Assembly (NCBI RefSeq): GCF_003340345.1
Contig: NZ_PPTQ01000011.1
Span: 1 to 64,000, forward strand
DNA from: Paraeggerthella hongkongensis
GTDB lineage: Bacteria > Actinomycetota > Coriobacteriia > Coriobacteriales > Eggerthellaceae
DNA: 64,000 nt
Direction: 5' to 3'
Both the position numbers and the translations under genes were made by a program. Shown here in pieces: positions 46,542 through 57,076 of this stretch (the stretch's first letter is position 1; every line of letters begins with the position of its first letter). The notes under the pieces are model-generated. The model was not told the DNA's origin, did no database searches, and was given only the letters and a program-made list of their open reading frames with translations.

Positions 46542-48050
46542 TTAGAACTTGGCTTTGATCTCGCCCGCCTCGAGCTTCTTGAGTCGACCCATTTCTACAA
46601 CGATGAACACAACCGTAACAAAAATGGACAGGAAGTCCGAGATCGGCGTGGCAAAATACAGCGCATCCAAGCTGGTGAACTGCGGGAACCAACCCGGCAA
46701 AACCATCGGCAGGCAAACAAGCAGCGGAACCAGGAACAGAATCTGACGCGTCAGCGACAAGAAGATGGACTTCGCAGGCTGGCCCGTAGCCTGGAAGTAG
46801 TTCGATCCCACGATCTGGAACCCAATGAACGGAAGCATGATCAGCTGCACCTTCAGCGCGAACACCGTGAAGTTCTGCAAGTTCGGATCCACGATGCCGA
46901 AAAAGCCCACGATCTCTTCCGGGAATATGTGCACGAGGGCCCACAGCACCAAACCTATGCCCGTAGCACCGAAAATACCGTACCAGAGCGTCTTTTTCAC
47001 ACGCTCGAACAGGTGGGCGCCGTAGTTGAAGCCCAGCAGGGGCTGTATCGCGATGGCAACTCCAATCAACGGCAGAACGGCGAACATGGCCACGCGTTGC
47101 ACCACGCCGATAGATGCAAGGGCCCCTTCCGCACCCAAAACGCTCATGGAACCGTACATATTCAGCAGGTTGTTCAGCACGAAGTTGACCACGGCCATGC
47201 CCGCTTGAACCGCAAAGCTTGCCAAACCCAGCGACATGATAAGACCCACCGTTCGACCATGAAGGGGCATGCTGCGCAAGCGCAGTTTCATGGGAACGTT
47301 TTTAGTAAAGATGAAGTACCACAGCACGCACGCGCACGAGATTGCCTGGCCGAACACCGTGGCGAGCGCGCTTCCCTGCACGCCCCAGCCAAACACCATC
47401 ACGAACAAGTAATTGAACACCGTGCAGGCCACCGCGCCAATAATCATGGTGGAGAGCGCACGGTTAGGAGCACCGGCAGTACGGATAAAGTTGTTCACGC
47501 CCATGCCGATGCACTGGAAAATGAATCCCAGAGAGATAATCTGGATGAACGAGCGCGCATATTCCCAATCTTCCGGCGTTGCACCGGACACCTTCAACAA
47601 CCCGTCTATGCAAATCGGAATATGCACGATCACGGCCACGATGATGCACATGACGATAGAAAGCGAAACGGTGTTGCCCAAGCTTCGCTCGGCTTCGTCG
47701 CGCTTGCCTTCGCCCATGCGCAGCGCGGCCAATGCGTTGCCGCCATTGCCCACCAGCATGGCGATAGCCATGAACACCGTCATAATAGGCATGGCAACCG
47801 TTGCCGTAGCCAGACCGATCTCGCCCATGGCCTGCCCCAGAAAAATGGAGTCGATCAGGTTGTATGCGCCGTTCACCAACATGCCCAGGATAGAGGGGAT
47901 GGCAAATTCCACGATCAGGCGAGGAATGGACGCCGTGCCCATGCGCGTGACTTTATCTTCTTTCGGATGCTTTCGTTCGGGCGATCCGGAACCCTGCGGA
48001 GGCGCCGTCTGAAGAGACCCGGACGGCGTCGTTTCACTCGTTGCTACCAT
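46542..48050 (-). CDS. MATE-family efflux transporter
   Basis: 502 residues with twelve membrane segments in two homologous halves (first half begins about residue 45: RLIVEFAIPSILGMLVNGAY). Cation-coupled multidrug or metabolite export; substrate unknown. The hydrophilic N-terminus of about 40 residues is longer than usual. A strong 20-bp hairpin lies upstream at 48229-48284. No regulator is adjacent. Confidence 0.92.
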   Translation of the reverse strand: MVATSETTPSGSLQTAPPQGSGSPERKHPKEDKVTRMGTASIPRLIVEFAIPSILGMLVNGAYNLIDSIFLGQAMGEIGLATATVAMPIMTVFMAIAMLVGNGGNALAALRMGEGKRDEAERSLGNTVSLSIVMCIIVAVIVHIPICIDGLLKVSGATPEDWEYARSFIQIISLGFIFQCIGMGVNNFIRTAGAPNRALSTMIIGAVACTVFNYLFVMVFGWGVQGSALATVFGQAISCACVLWYFIFTKNVPMKLRLRSMPLHGRTVGLIMSLGLASFAVQAGMAVVNFVLNNLLNMYGSMSVLGAEGALASIGVVQRVAMFAVLPLIGVAIAIQPLLGFNYGAHLFERVKKTLWYGIFGATGIGLVLWALVHIFPEEIVGFFGIVDPNLQNFTVFALKVQLIMLPFIGFQIVGSNYFQATGQPAKSIFLSLTRQILFLVPLLVCLPMVLPGWFPQFTSLDALYFATPISDFLSIFVTVVFIVVEMGRLKKLEAGEIKAKF

Positions 48051-48228
48051 GCCTTCGATGCTGCCTTTCGCTCATTTCGTACAAAGAGAACGCTCTATTG
48101 TACTCCCTTTCGAGCACATTACGAGGAACCGTATGCATACTCCACGAAGGCTCGGAGATCGGATGCGGAAGCGGAAAGCGCGGAACGCGCGAAGGACCCA
48201 ACGGCCTCAATGTCCCGGCGCCCTCCAT

Positions 48229-48284
48229 ATTGTCGCCCGAAACGTACGGTTTTCGAGCAGAAAGCGTACGTTTCGGGCGACAAT
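48229..48284. repeat. Perfect 20-bp inverted repeat upstream of the MATE gene
   Basis: ATTGTCGCCCGAAACGTACG (48229-48248) and its exact complement (48265-48284) flank 16 nt. The loop itself can pair further (TTTC/GAAA). There is no U-tract. It lies between the MATE start and the birA stop and might be a terminator, an operator or a member of the repeat family. Confidence 0.85.
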
Positions 48285-48322
48285 GCGCTTGCGACGCCGC
48301 AATCGCCGCTGCAAGGGCGACC

Positions 48323-49150
48323 CTACGCGATATGGGCTTCGCCCGAAGTGACGGGGGTTTCCAGGCCGGCGTCGTCGCACAACACGAGCCGGCCGAAAGA
48401 ATCAACCCGCGCAACCGTCCCTTCCGCGATAAGCGTCCCTTCTCGATCAACCAGGCGCACCTGCTTGCCCGAAAGAAGCGCATGCTCGTTGTACTCGCCA
48501 GCAAGCGGCTCGAATCCATCGCGCGTCCATAGCTGGTAGAGCAGGGAAAACTCGATTGCGATTGCATCGAACACGCAGTCGAGCGCATCTGTGGGATCCT
48601 CGTGCGCCAACGCTGGAACGATGTCGGCAACGTACGCGGGTACGTTCTTGCCCCCCACTTCGGCGCGCTCGACCGGCGGAATGACGTTCACGCCCGTTCC
48701 CACGCACACCCCGCCCGCATGCGCCTCCAGCGAGACGCCGCACAGTTTCTTGAACGTCGAACGGTCCATCGCAACCGGCGTCGCAGAGGGCGCCGAGCCA
48801 TCGCAGGAAGCCGCCGTCGATACCAGCACCACGTCGTTTGGCCACTTGATCGCTACAGCTTGAACCGCGTCAGGCGAAAGGCCAGCCAACGCCCGGCGAA
48901 CGGCCATCGACACGACCAGGCTCAAGGTCGGCAGCGTGAATGCGGGAACCTCGGGACGAAGCAGCCACGAACAGTACAGCCCGCCCTCGGGGCTGACCCA
49001 CGTACGGCCCTGCCGACCGTAGCCGCCCGTCTGCACGCGAGCGCGCACCACCAGGCCTTCGCCCTCGCCCGCCTCAAGCGCCTGTTTCACCTCGTCGTTC
49101 GTCGAAGCAACACGATCAAGGTCGCGCACGCGAAGCGTCAGCTGGCTCAC
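48323..49150 (-). CDS. birA: Biotin-[acetyl-CoA-carboxylase] ligase (no HTH domain)
   Basis: Attaches biotin to carboxylases through biotinyl-AMP. 275 residues with the adenylate-binding GGYGRQGRTW, KWPNDVVL and a C-terminal SH3-like domain (VRLVDREGTLIAEGTVARVD). The N-terminal winged helix of repressor-type BirA is absent, so it is enzyme only. The GTG start overlaps the folPK stop by four nt (GTGA). Confidence 0.94.
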   Translation of the reverse strand: MSQLTLRVRDLDRVASTNDEVKQALEAGEGEGLVVRARVQTGGYGRQGRTWVSPEGGLYCSWLLRPEVPAFTLPTLSLVVSMAVRRALAGLSPDAVQAVAIKWPNDVVLVSTAASCDGSAPSATPVAMDRSTFKKLCGVSLEAHAGGVCVGTGVNVIPPVERAEVGGKNVPAYVADIVPALAHEDPTDALDCVFDAIAIEFSLLYQLWTRDGFEPLAGEYNEHALLSGKQVRLVDREGTLIAEGTVARVDSFGRLVLCDDAGLETPVTSGEAHIA

Positions 49151-50454
49151 AACCGAGCAGCCTTCCCCACCGTTACGCCTTCGTCCGTCACCACAACGTC
49201 GTTAGCCAGCACATGACCGGGATGCAGCTCCAGGAGCGGCTTCACGGTGAAATCGCGCTCGAGCAAACGAGGATGGGGCAACGTGAGCACTTCCGAATCA
49301 ACCACGTACAGCTGATAGTCCAGAATGTCGAGGTCGCACGTCCGCGGACCGTTCTCGATCTGGCGCACGCGGCCCAGGCTGTTCTCGATTGCCTGCAGGT
49401 AGCCCAGCAGCTCCTTCGGGGCAATTCCGGTTCGCAGCAGCACCACGGCGTTCACGAACACGTCCTGGTCAAGGTAGTAGGCCGGCTCGCTTTCGTAAAA
49501 GCTCGATATGTCGATGATTTGCGTGTCGGGCAGCGAGCACATCTCGGTGATGGCCTGATTGAGCATGGCGATCTTGCCTTCGCGCTCCTCGCCCGGGCTT
49601 GCCACCAAGGGCACGTTGCAGCCCAGCCCGATCAGCGCGTACGGACGCAGGTCCTTGAGCGCCTCCACGGTAGCCTTCACGTTGTGCGCGCGAACCACGC
49701 TCGCACCCAGCTCGCAAGCCATGAGCGCCTCGGCAGCGGACACGGCGTCACGATCGGCGGGGTTTTCGATGCCGTACGCATATCCAAGGAAGCTCTTGCG
49801 AGAAACCGCCACCATCACCGGGTGGCCCAAGCGCGTCAGCTCCTGGAAATTGCGCACCAGCTCCAGTGTCTGTTGCGGCGTTTTCCCAAATCCGGGACCA
49901 GGATCAAGGCATATACGGTCGCGCGCGATGCCCTTGGCCTCCAGCATGGCCGCTTGATCGCGCAGCCAGTCGCGCACCTCAACCACGACATCTCGATACG
50001 TGGGGTCGTCCTGCATGGTGGCAGGTTCGCCCTGCATGTGCATGACCACCAGCCCGCACGTGCTTTCGCTCACGGCCTCCACCATAGCCGGATCGGTGAA
50101 TCCCGACACGTCGTTGACGATGGCCGCACCCGCCTCCAGGCACGCGCGAGCCACGGCCGCATGTCGCGTGTCGATGCTCACGCACACGCCCTCGGATGCA
50201 AGCGCGCGCACCACGGGCAGCACGCGGGCAATCTCCTGAGCCTCGGACACGGGCTGCGCGCCCGGGCGCGTGGACTCGCCGCCCACGTCGATAATGCGGG
50301 CCCCTTCGTCCATCATGCGTCGCGCATGAGCCAGCGCCTCCTCGGGCGCATCGTGCATACCGCCGTCCGAAAAGGAGTCGGGGGTAACGTTGAGGATGCC
50401 CATCACGATGGGCATCCTGGTATCAAACGTATAGTCAGCGCAACGCCACATCAT
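49147..50454 (-). CDS. FolP-FolK fusion (dihydropteroate synthase / HPPK)
   Basis: 435 residues with two folate enzymes in one chain. Dihydropteroate synthase at about 12-270 (MGILNVTPDSFSDGG, DVGGESTRPGA, DPGPGFGKTPQQ). 6-hydroxymethyl-7,8-dihydropterin pyrophosphokinase at about 275-435 (YALIGLGCNVPLVAS, GPRTCDLDILDY). FolK makes the substrate for FolP. The domain order FolP-FolK is the reverse of the HPPK-DHPS order of plants and protozoa; no FolB domain is present. Its start overlaps the ftsH stop by 4 nt. Confidence 0.94.
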   Translation of the reverse strand: MMWRCADYTFDTRMPIVMGILNVTPDSFSDGGMHDAPEEALAHARRMMDEGARIIDVGGESTRPGAQPVSEAQEIARVLPVVRALASEGVCVSIDTRHAAVARACLEAGAAIVNDVSGFTDPAMVEAVSESTCGLVVMHMQGEPATMQDDPTYRDVVVEVRDWLRDQAAMLEAKGIARDRICLDPGPGFGKTPQQTLELVRNFQELTRLGHPVMVAVSRKSFLGYAYGIENPADRDAVSAAEALMACELGASVVRAHNVKATVEALKDLRPYALIGLGCNVPLVASPGEEREGKIAMLNQAITEMCSLPDTQIIDISSFYESEPAYYLDQDVFVNAVVLLRTGIAPKELLGYLQAIENSLGRVRQIENGPRTCDLDILDYQLYVVDSEVLTLPHPRLLERDFTVKPLLELHPGHVLANDVVVTDEGVTVGKAARL

Positions 50455-52709
50455 CGTGCGGTTCCGTCGCCTTTCTCATCGTTGGACTGGGGCTGACCCG
50501 CAGAAGCGTCAGACGGCGCAGGAGCAGCGGGGTCGTTCGAAGGCGCAGCGGGCGCCACCGCATCCGGCGCAGCGGGCGCGCGGAACGGCGGATTCGGATC
50601 CTGATCGCCCGGCTCGATCGGCTCTTCCTTCCAATTGGGGTCGGCAAGCTTCTCGTCACGCTCGCGCGCGGCGCGCTCCTCCGCCTCCTTCTTGGCGATG
50701 ATCTCGTCCTCGTGCTTCAGGTATTCGTCCCACGTGTTGTCCAGCAAGGCCAAGCACGCCTCGCCCTCCACGGTTTCGCGCTCCAGCAGCACGTTGGCCA
50801 TCAGGTCCATCTGCTCGCGATGGCTCACCAGAATGTCGTACGCCCGATCGTGCGCTTCCTTCATGATGCGCGCAACCTCGTCGTCGATGCGGCGCGCCGT
50901 TTCCTCGGAGTAATCCTGCGTGTTGCCGTAGTCGCGACCCAGGAACACCTCGTGATTGGGCTGGCCGAACACCTGCGTGCCCAGCTCGGTGCTCATGCCG
51001 TACTGCGTCACGATGGCGCGCGCCATCTTGGTAGCACGCTCAAGGTCGTTCGAAGCGCCCGTGGTGATGTCGTCGCAGAAGATCTCCTCCGCCACGCGAC
51101 CGCCCATGAACACGGCCAGCTCGTCGCGCATCTCGCCCAGCGAGTTGAGCACCTTGTCCTCCTTGGGGATGGACAACGTGTAGCCCAGCGCGCGGCCGCG
51201 CGAAATGATCGATATCTTATGCACGGGATCGGCATGGGGCAGCAGGTGTCCCACCAGGGCGTGTCCGCTCTCGTGGTACGCGATGGTGTGCTTCGTGCGC
51301 TCGTCCAGCACGCGACCCTTGCGCTCGGGGCCTGCGATAACACGCTCCATCGACTCGCTGACTTCCTGCTGGGTGATGATCTTCTTGCCACGGCGGGCGG
51401 TCAGCAGCGCAGACTCGTTCATAAGGTTGGAAAGATCCGCACCGGTAAAGCCGGGGGTGAGCTTCGCCACCTTTGCCAGGTCGACGTCGCTGCCCAAAGG
51501 CTTGTCCTTGGAGTGAACCTGCAGGATGCGCTCGCGACCCTTGACGTCGGGCGCGTCCACCACAATCTGGCGATCGAAGCGGCCGGGGCGCAGCAAGGCG
51601 GGATCGAGTACGTCGGCACGGTTGGTCGCCGCGATCAGCACCACGGAATCATTGGCCTCGAAACCGTCCATCTCCACCAGCAACTGGTTGAGCGTTTGCT
51701 CGCGCTCATCGTGACCGCCGCCCAAACCGGTGCCGCGCTGACGGCCCACGGCGTCGATCTCGTCGATGAAGATAATGGAAGGGGAAGCTTCCTTCGCCTG
51801 CTGGAACAGGTCGCGCACGCGGGACGCGCCCACGCCCACGAACATCTCGACGAAGTCCGAGCCGGAAATGCTGAAGAACGGAACGCCCGCTTCGCCAGCG
51901 ACGGCGCGCGCCAACAGCGTCTTGCCGGTACCCGGAGGGCCCACCAGCAGGCAGCCGCGCGGAATCTTCGCGCCCATGGACTGGTACTTGGCGGGATTCG
52001 CCAGGAAGTCCTTGATTTCCTGCATCTCCTCTACAGCCTCGTCCACGCCGGCAACGTCGGAGAATTTGACGTCGGGGCGCTCTTCGATGCTCTTCTTGGT
52101 TTTAGCCTTGCCGAAGCTCATCTGGGAGTTGTTCGCCTTCTGCATGGAATTGAAGAAGAAGAACAGCAGGCCGCCGATCAGGATGATGGGAAGCAGCGTG
52201 GACAGAATGCTGGCCCACGGGCTGGGCAATTGCACCTCGTACGGCACGTTCGGGTGAGCGGCCATCAGCTCGCCGATGGAGCCGCCTGCGTACGTGGACG
52301 TGAACTTATGCTCGCTGCCCAAGGTCACGGAACTCAAGTCGGACGTTCCCACGCCGCCCAAGGCCTTGCCCGTTTCAGGATTCTTGATGGTTGCCATCTT
52401 CGCGTTCAGCGCCTGGAAAGCCCCGTTGAACGCGTCGGCCGCAGTCGAGCCCGCGGTGATAGCCGGGTAGTACGTGCCGGACACCGTGTAGTCGCCCGCG
52501 TTGTACACCACCTTCGTCATGCGGTCCTGCTCGACGGCCTGAACGAACTCCGAGGTGATCAGGCGATCGGTAGGCATAGACCCCGACGTGGACATGTTCA
52601 TGAACTGCTGCCCTACGAAAAAGGCAATGATCATGAACAAGATGACCGATATGACGGTCGTCCGAGGGTTCGGCTGCTGAAACTGTGATTGTTTGTTTTG
52701 CTGTGCCAT
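50451..52709 (-). CDS. ftsH: ATP-dependent zinc metalloprotease FtsH
   Basis: Membrane-anchored AAA+ protease for membrane and short-lived regulatory proteins. 752 residues: membrane helix at ~16-36, external domain, second helix at ~165-188, Walker [15 protein letters not shown], Walker [16 protein letters not shown], and the zinc site HESGH. The C-terminal ~80 residues are a Pro/Ala/Asp-rich tail. It follows hpt by 17 nt. Confidence 0.97.
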   Translation of the reverse strand: MAQQNKQSQFQQPNPRTTVISVILFMIIAFFVGQQFMNMSTSGSMPTDRLITSEFVQAVEQDRMTKVVYNAGDYTVSGTYYPAITAGSTAADAFNGAFQALNAKMATIKNPETGKALGGVGTSDLSSVTLGSEHKFTSTYAGGSIGELMAAHPNVPYEVQLPSPWASILSTLLPIILIGGLLFFFFNSMQKANNSQMSFGKAKTKKSIEERPDVKFSDVAGVDEAVEEMQEIKDFLANPAKYQSMGAKIPRGCLLVGPPGTGKTLLARAVAGEAGVPFFSISGSDFVEMFVGVGASRVRDLFQQAKEASPSIIFIDEIDAVGRQRGTGLGGGHDEREQTLNQLLVEMDGFEANDSVVLIAATNRADVLDPALLRPGRFDRQIVVDAPDVKGRERILQVHSKDKPLGSDVDLAKVAKLTPGFTGADLSNLMNESALLTARRGKKIITQQEVSESMERVIAGPERKGRVLDERTKHTIAYHESGHALVGHLLPHADPVHKISIISRGRALGYTLSIPKEDKVLNSLGEMRDELAVFMGGRVAEEIFCDDITTGASNDLERATKMARAIVTQYGMSTELGTQVFGQPNHEVFLGRDYGNTQDYSEETARRIDDEVARIMKEAHDRAYDILVSHREQMDLMANVLLERETVEGEACLALLDNTWDEYLKHEDEIIAKKEAEERAARERDEKLADPNWKEEPIEPGDQDPNPPFRAPAAPDAVAPAAPSNDPAAPAPSDASAGQPQSNDEKGDGTAR

Positions 52710-52726
52710 AAAGCCTTGCTTTCGGG

Positions 52727-53296
52727 TTAGTAGATCTCCGGCTTCAAAACGCCGATGTAGGGAAGGTTGCGGTAACGCTCCGCGAAATCGAGCCCATAGC
52801 CTACGATAAACTCATCGGGACATTCAAAGCCAATATACTTGCAATCAATCTTCGCCTGCGCCGGCGTCTGCTTGCGCAGCAACGTCGCAACCTCGATGGA
52901 GGCAGGACCGCGCGACGACAGGTTCTTCAACAGGTACTTCAAAGTAAGGCCGGAATCGAGGATGTCTTCGGCCACGATAACGTGCCGCCCCTCGATTTCG
53001 GAGGAAAGGTCCTTGAGGATGCGCACCACGCCGGAGCTTTTCGCGCCGTTGCCGTACGACGAAATGGCCATGTAGTCCATCTCGAGCGGCAGCTCAATCG
53101 CACGAGCCAGATCCGCCATGAAAATTGCAGCGCCGCGCAGAACCGACACGAGCACGATGCCCTCGTCGGCGACCTTCGCGTAATCGTTCGTGATCGCCGC
53201 CCCGATTTCGCCCACGCGCCGGGCTAGATCGTCTTCGGTGAACAGGATCTCCGCAATGTCTTGATGCACGGTTTCGGCCTCTTCGTCGCTTTCCAT
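52727..53296 (-). CDS. hpt: Hypoxanthine phosphoribosyltransferase
   Basis: Purine salvage: hypoxanthine or guanine plus PRPP to the nucleotide. 189 residues with the PRPP-binding VIVAEDILDSGLTLKYLL, SVLRGAAIFMADL and the DFAERYRNLPYIGVLKPE ending. It heads the hpt-ftsH-folPK-birA operon, a gene order conserved in many Gram-positives. Confidence 0.96.
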   Translation of the reverse strand: MESDEEAETVHQDIAEILFTEDDLARRVGEIGAAITNDYAKVADEGIVLVSVLRGAAIFMADLARAIELPLEMDYMAISSYGNGAKSSGVVRILKDLSSEIEGRHVIVAEDILDSGLTLKYLLKNLSSRGPASIEVATLLRKQTPAQAKIDCKYIGFECPDEFIVGYGLDFAERYRNLPYIGVLKPEIY

Positions 53297-53490
53297 TCGT
53301 ATCCTTGACCGCCCATGCGCGAATGCGCATTACGTGAGCAAGGACGTCAACGCTTACCATGAGTTCGGTTAGTGTACCATTGCCCTCCAAGCAAAAGGAG
53401 ACAATACGGTAACGCCGCCCCACATGCCACGATAATTACATTGTGCCGCAGGAACTGGGGCTTTATAAGCAACCGTCCGTCGTTGAAGCG

Positions 53491-54195
53491 CTAGGCGAGC
53501 GAAGTCTTCAAGTCCGGGAACTCTTCGAGCAAGCGCTTTACCGGCAAGCCGATAACCGTGTCGAGGTCGCCCTGCACGTGCTTCACAAGATCGGCTCCGG
53601 CTCCTTGGACGGCATACGCGCCAGCCTTGTCGAACGATTCGCCTTTGCGCAGGTACTCGACGATCTGGTCGTCGCTCAGCTCGTGAAACGTCACGGCAGC
53701 GCTGTCCACGAACGTGCGGAAGCCCAGCGATACCTGGTCGGGCTCGGGCGCGGCGACCAGCCATACGGATACGGCGGTGATCACTTCGTGCGTGGTGCCG
53801 GCCAGTCGACGCAGCATGCGCTTCGCGTCGGAAAGGCTCACGGGCTTCCCGAAAATCTCGCCCTCGCACACCACCATGGTGTCGGCGCCCAAAACGGCGG
53901 CCATGCCCGTGTAATCGCCCGACAGGACCTCTTGAACCACGGCTCCGGCTTTGCGCTCTGCCAGCTTTTTAGCCACTTCGGGCGGGTCGGCAAGCAAATC
54001 GGGCTCCAACGTTTCGTCAACTTCGGACACGCGGACGGTGAATTCCACGCCTTCCCGCTCCAGCAGCTCGCGGCGTCGCGGCGACCCGCTGGCCAAAATG
54101 ACGTCGACGGCGGGTGCGGGCTGGGTAGAAGGCGCAGCCGACTGAGCCTCGGCGCTTGCGGACTCTTGAGATGAAATGTTCTGTTCGTTTTCCAT
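53491..54195 (-). CDS. maf: Maf-like nucleotide pyrophosphatase
   Basis: House-cleaning NTP pyrophosphatase acting on dTTP/UTP or modified nucleotides. 234 residues; after an N-terminal polar extension of ~30 residues rich in Ser/Ala/Gln comes VDVILASGSPRRRELLE, the family signature, with VLGADTMVV and a QGAGADLV motif. The start at 54195 fits; the frame is open further but enters tilS. It lies between tilS and hpt, a less common position. Confidence 0.92.
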   Translation of the reverse strand: MENEQNISSQESASAEAQSAAPSTQPAPAVDVILASGSPRRRELLEREGVEFTVRVSEVDETLEPDLLADPPEVAKKLAERKAGAVVQEVLSGDYTGMAAVLGADTMVVCEGEIFGKPVSLSDAKRMLRRLAGTTHEVITAVSVWLVAAPEPDQVSLGFRTFVDSAAVTFHELSDDQIVEYLRKGESFDKAGAYAVQGAGADLVKHVQGDLDTVIGLPVKRLLEEFPDLKTSLA

Positions 54196-54281
54196 GACGG
54201 GTATTGTACCACCTTGGCGAAGCGCACAAGAAAACGGCGCACTTCTCCAACAAGCCCGAATGGACGCAGGCGCGCGAGGCG

Positions 54282-55400
54282 CTAGACCCGCTTCCTTCGC
54301 GCACGAAACGCAGCCATGGGCTCTATGCGCACGCCCTGCTTGTTGGCGCTGATGGCCAAATCGCCCTGCACGTTGGCCACGTACCCGCCCCTTGGGCGCG
54401 CTTCGCCCCATGCGGCCAGCACGGCGTCCACGGAAGCAGTCTCCACCCGCGCTTCGGGTCCCAGCATGTGATGCAAGATGCGCACCGCCACGCGACGAAG
54501 CAACGGAACGGGCTGCTCTCCCAGCTCGGGGGCCAGAACGCAACCGGCGTCGAAATCGGGGGACTGCCCGGGAACATGCTCGATCCAGGACGCATGTTGC
54601 TCAACCAGATCGTCCACCAAGCTCTCGAGCATGTCGTCTTCGTCGGCGATCAGGTTCATGGTTCGGCACAGCACTTCCATGAGCTGGGTATTTCGCTCTT
54701 TCGCACGCGGCACGATCTCGTGGCGCACGTACGCGCGAAACCGGTCGGTATGGGCATTCGTGGCATCCTCGCGCCACAGCGCGCCCGAATCGTCGCGCGC
54801 CACCGGCAAGCCGGCCTGTGCGCGGTCGTCCAAATACGCCCGAAGATCATCGCGCGTCGCGTCCAGCAACGGACGAACCACCGGCCCGTTTCGGTACCGC
54901 ATCGCGCGAAAGCCGCCCGGCCCCGTACCCACGATGGACCTCATGTAGAAGCTCTCCACGCGGTCGTCGGCTGTGTGAGCCGTGAAAATACGCCCGTCCG
55001 CAAGCGGCGCGGACGCGTGCAGGCACAGGCTTTCGAGCGCTTCGTTCGCGGCAAGATAGCGCTCGCGCCGCGCGACGGCCTCCACGTTCTCGCCCGTGCG
55101 CTGCGCCTCGCGCGCTATATCGACCTCGCACAAGAACAGCGGCACGGCCAGCAGCTCGGCAAGCTCTTCCACGAACCGCGCGTCGGCATCGGCGTCTTCG
55201 CCCCTGAGCTTGTGATTCACGTGCAACATGGCAAGCGGGCCCACCAGCCCTTCGTCGTGCAGGTCGCGAGCCAAATATGCCAGCGCCGTCGAATCCGACC
55301 CCCCTGACACCATAAGAAGCACCGGGGCGTCCGGCTTCGCCAAGTCGCGCTCGGAAACGGCGGCAGCAATGCGCTGACGCAGGATGTTCGATTCGCTCAC
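54282..55400 (-). CDS. tilS: tRNA(Ile)-lysidine synthase
   Basis: Converts C34 of tRNA-Ile(CAU) to lysidine. 372 residues with the PP-loop VSGGSDSTALAYLARD (about 31-46), NHKLRGEDADADARFV and the TAHTADDRVE motif. The C-terminal domain is short. The GTG start at 55400 follows AAGGGGAG; the upstream frame is unrelated. Confidence 0.94.
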   Translation of the reverse strand: MSESNILRQRIAAAVSERDLAKPDAPVLLMVSGGSDSTALAYLARDLHDEGLVGPLAMLHVNHKLRGEDADADARFVEELAELLAVPLFLCEVDIAREAQRTGENVEAVARRERYLAANEALESLCLHASAPLADGRIFTAHTADDRVESFYMRSIVGTGPGGFRAMRYRNGPVVRPLLDATRDDLRAYLDDRAQAGLPVARDDSGALWREDATNAHTDRFRAYVRHEIVPRAKERNTQLMEVLCRTMNLIADEDDMLESLVDDLVEQHASWIEHVPGQSPDFDAGCVLAPELGEQPVPLLRRVAVRILHHMLGPEARVETASVDAVLAAWGEARPRGGYVANVQGDLAISANKQGVRIEPMAAFRARRKRV

Positions 55401-55581
55401 GTTCGCTCCCCTTCTCGCATATCCCGCCGATCGAACCCACTCGAAAGCGGCGAAGCCCAAACGGGGCCTTCAAGTCCAACAGGACGCCAAGCGTCTTGGC
55501 GATATCATACTCCTCCCTAAGGGCTCTGTCCTGAAGCACGTCCGAGCCTCGAGCCACGCGGGAAGGCAGCTTGGGCAACGC

Positions 55582-57039
55582 TCAATCGGACAGCTTCGAT
55601 TTCCCCGTTTGCTTCGCACGGTACAGCGCGGCATTCGCCAACTGGTACAACGAAAGAAACGAGCTCTTCCCAAGGCTGGCCCGGGCCATCCCAACGCTGA
55701 TGGAGACCTTTTTTCTTTCGCCAGCGTCGGTCAGCACGTAGAAATCGCGGATCAGGGCATTGGTTTTTTCTTCCACCTGGTCAACGTCCCAATCGCCCGG
55801 CAGGTACACAACGAACTCGTCGCCGCCGATGCGCCCGACGATGCCCGCAGCCCCGAACGCATCTTGCAATCTGCTGGCGCACTCCCTGAGAACCGCATCC
55901 CCCCAAAGATGCCCGCCCTCGTCGTTGATATTCTTGAAGTCGTCCAGATCTATAACAAGCAAGGTAGCGGACGCGTTCTCCCCCGCTTCCGAAATGCTCT
56001 GGGTGATCGCATCTTCGACCGCCTTCCGATTGTAGACTCCGGTCAGCCCGTCCACTTGGGCTGCCCGCTCCAGAATCGCCTGGGTCCTTTTTTGCTCGCG
56101 CAGTCGGCCTACGACAATCGCGCACAACAGGCCCAGCATGATGACGACCAGCTCCACGGTCAGCCAAAGTCCGTACTGCTCCAGGTTGACGAGTTTTCCG
56201 CGCAGCGAGTTTTCCGTAATCGTCACCACAACATACCAGTCGTTCGCGTCTATGGGGCCATACGTGCAGTAATGCACAGCGTCGCCTGCGGAGTATACGG
56301 AAAACCCCTGCTTCCCTTCGGCGAAATCCGCACGCATGGCTTCTGCCGATGACTGCTCGAAGGTCAGGTCGGATAGCGCGTCAAAAATATCAAGGCCGAA
56401 CTGATCGGAGGTTTCGCCGCTGACAACCTTGCCGGCGCTGCTGACGATCCCTATCTGCGCCGTGCCGTCCAGCAGGCTGTTCTCCAAAAGCGAAGGAAAT
56501 TCCCTGATGTTGTACGAGGAAACCAGAACGCCCGGAGTGCCGCCCATGGTAACCGGGGCGACCACGCCAAAAATGACTTCATCCAACTCATCGGTGTAAA
56601 AGGGCTGGGAAAAAACCGGCTCCCGTATCTCGGACAGCAAGACCCCGTCCAGGCGCGTGTTTTCCTCATTCCGCCCCTGGTAGCCATCGTAGCTGGTGTA
56701 GGTGCAGCCGTCGAAGGTGACGAAAAGCGCGCGGACAACATTGGACGTTTCGGCATAGCCCTCAAGGATTTGCAGAATGTCCTCGTCCGTCTGCAATTCC
56801 GCATGACTGAGCGTCAACGCCATGGAAGCGGTCAGGTTCTTCAAATAGTCCAGTTCGTTTTGAATGAGCAGGGCGCTATTCTTTTGGACGGCCTCGATTT
56901 GAGAGCGCATGTCTTCGTCGATATAGGAGTTAACCTGCATTCGAAAGTTGAGAAAACACCCGAATATCAATGCGACAGCTACCGCCACCTCGCAGAGAAC
57001 GACTCCTGTTTTGCTTAAAGACCGGAATGCTCTTTTCAA
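55582..57039 (-). CDS. Membrane diguanylate cyclase with extracytoplasmic sensor
   Basis: 485 residues. One N-terminal membrane helix (about 12-31), an external sensor region of about 240 residues resembling dCache (YTSYDGYQGRNEENTRLDG), a second helix (~285-305), and a GGDEF domain (about 320-480). The active-site motif GRIGGDEFVVYLPG is intact, so c-di-GMP synthesis is expected. I do not see an RxxD inhibitory site five residues before GGDEF. The ligand is unknown. Confidence 0.92.
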   Translation of the reverse strand: MKRAFRSLSKTGVVLCEVAVAVALIFGCFLNFRMQVNSYIDEDMRSQIEAVQKNSALLIQNELDYLKNLTASMALTLSHAELQTDEDILQILEGYAETSNVVRALFVTFDGCTYTSYDGYQGRNEENTRLDGVLLSEIREPVFSQPFYTDELDEVIFGVVAPVTMGGTPGVLVSSYNIREFPSLLENSLLDGTAQIGIVSSAGKVVSGETSDQFGLDIFDALSDLTFEQSSAEAMRADFAEGKQGFSVYSAGDAVHYCTYGPIDANDWYVVVTITENSLRGKLVNLEQYGLWLTVELVVIMLGLLCAIVVGRLREQKRTQAILERAAQVDGLTGVYNRKAVEDAITQSISEAGENASATLLVIDLDDFKNINDEGGHLWGDAVLRECASRLQDAFGAAGIVGRIGGDEFVVYLPGDWDVDQVEEKTNALIRDFYVLTDAGERKKVSISVGMARASLGKSSFLSLYQLANAALYRAKQTGKSKLSD

Positions 57040-57076
57040 CCCGCCATCCCCCTTACGCCCTTACGATCTCATGGAA

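Noticed and set aside
50712-52688. 658-codon plus-strand frame opposite ftsH
   Set aside because: Antisense shadow of a clear ftsH gene.
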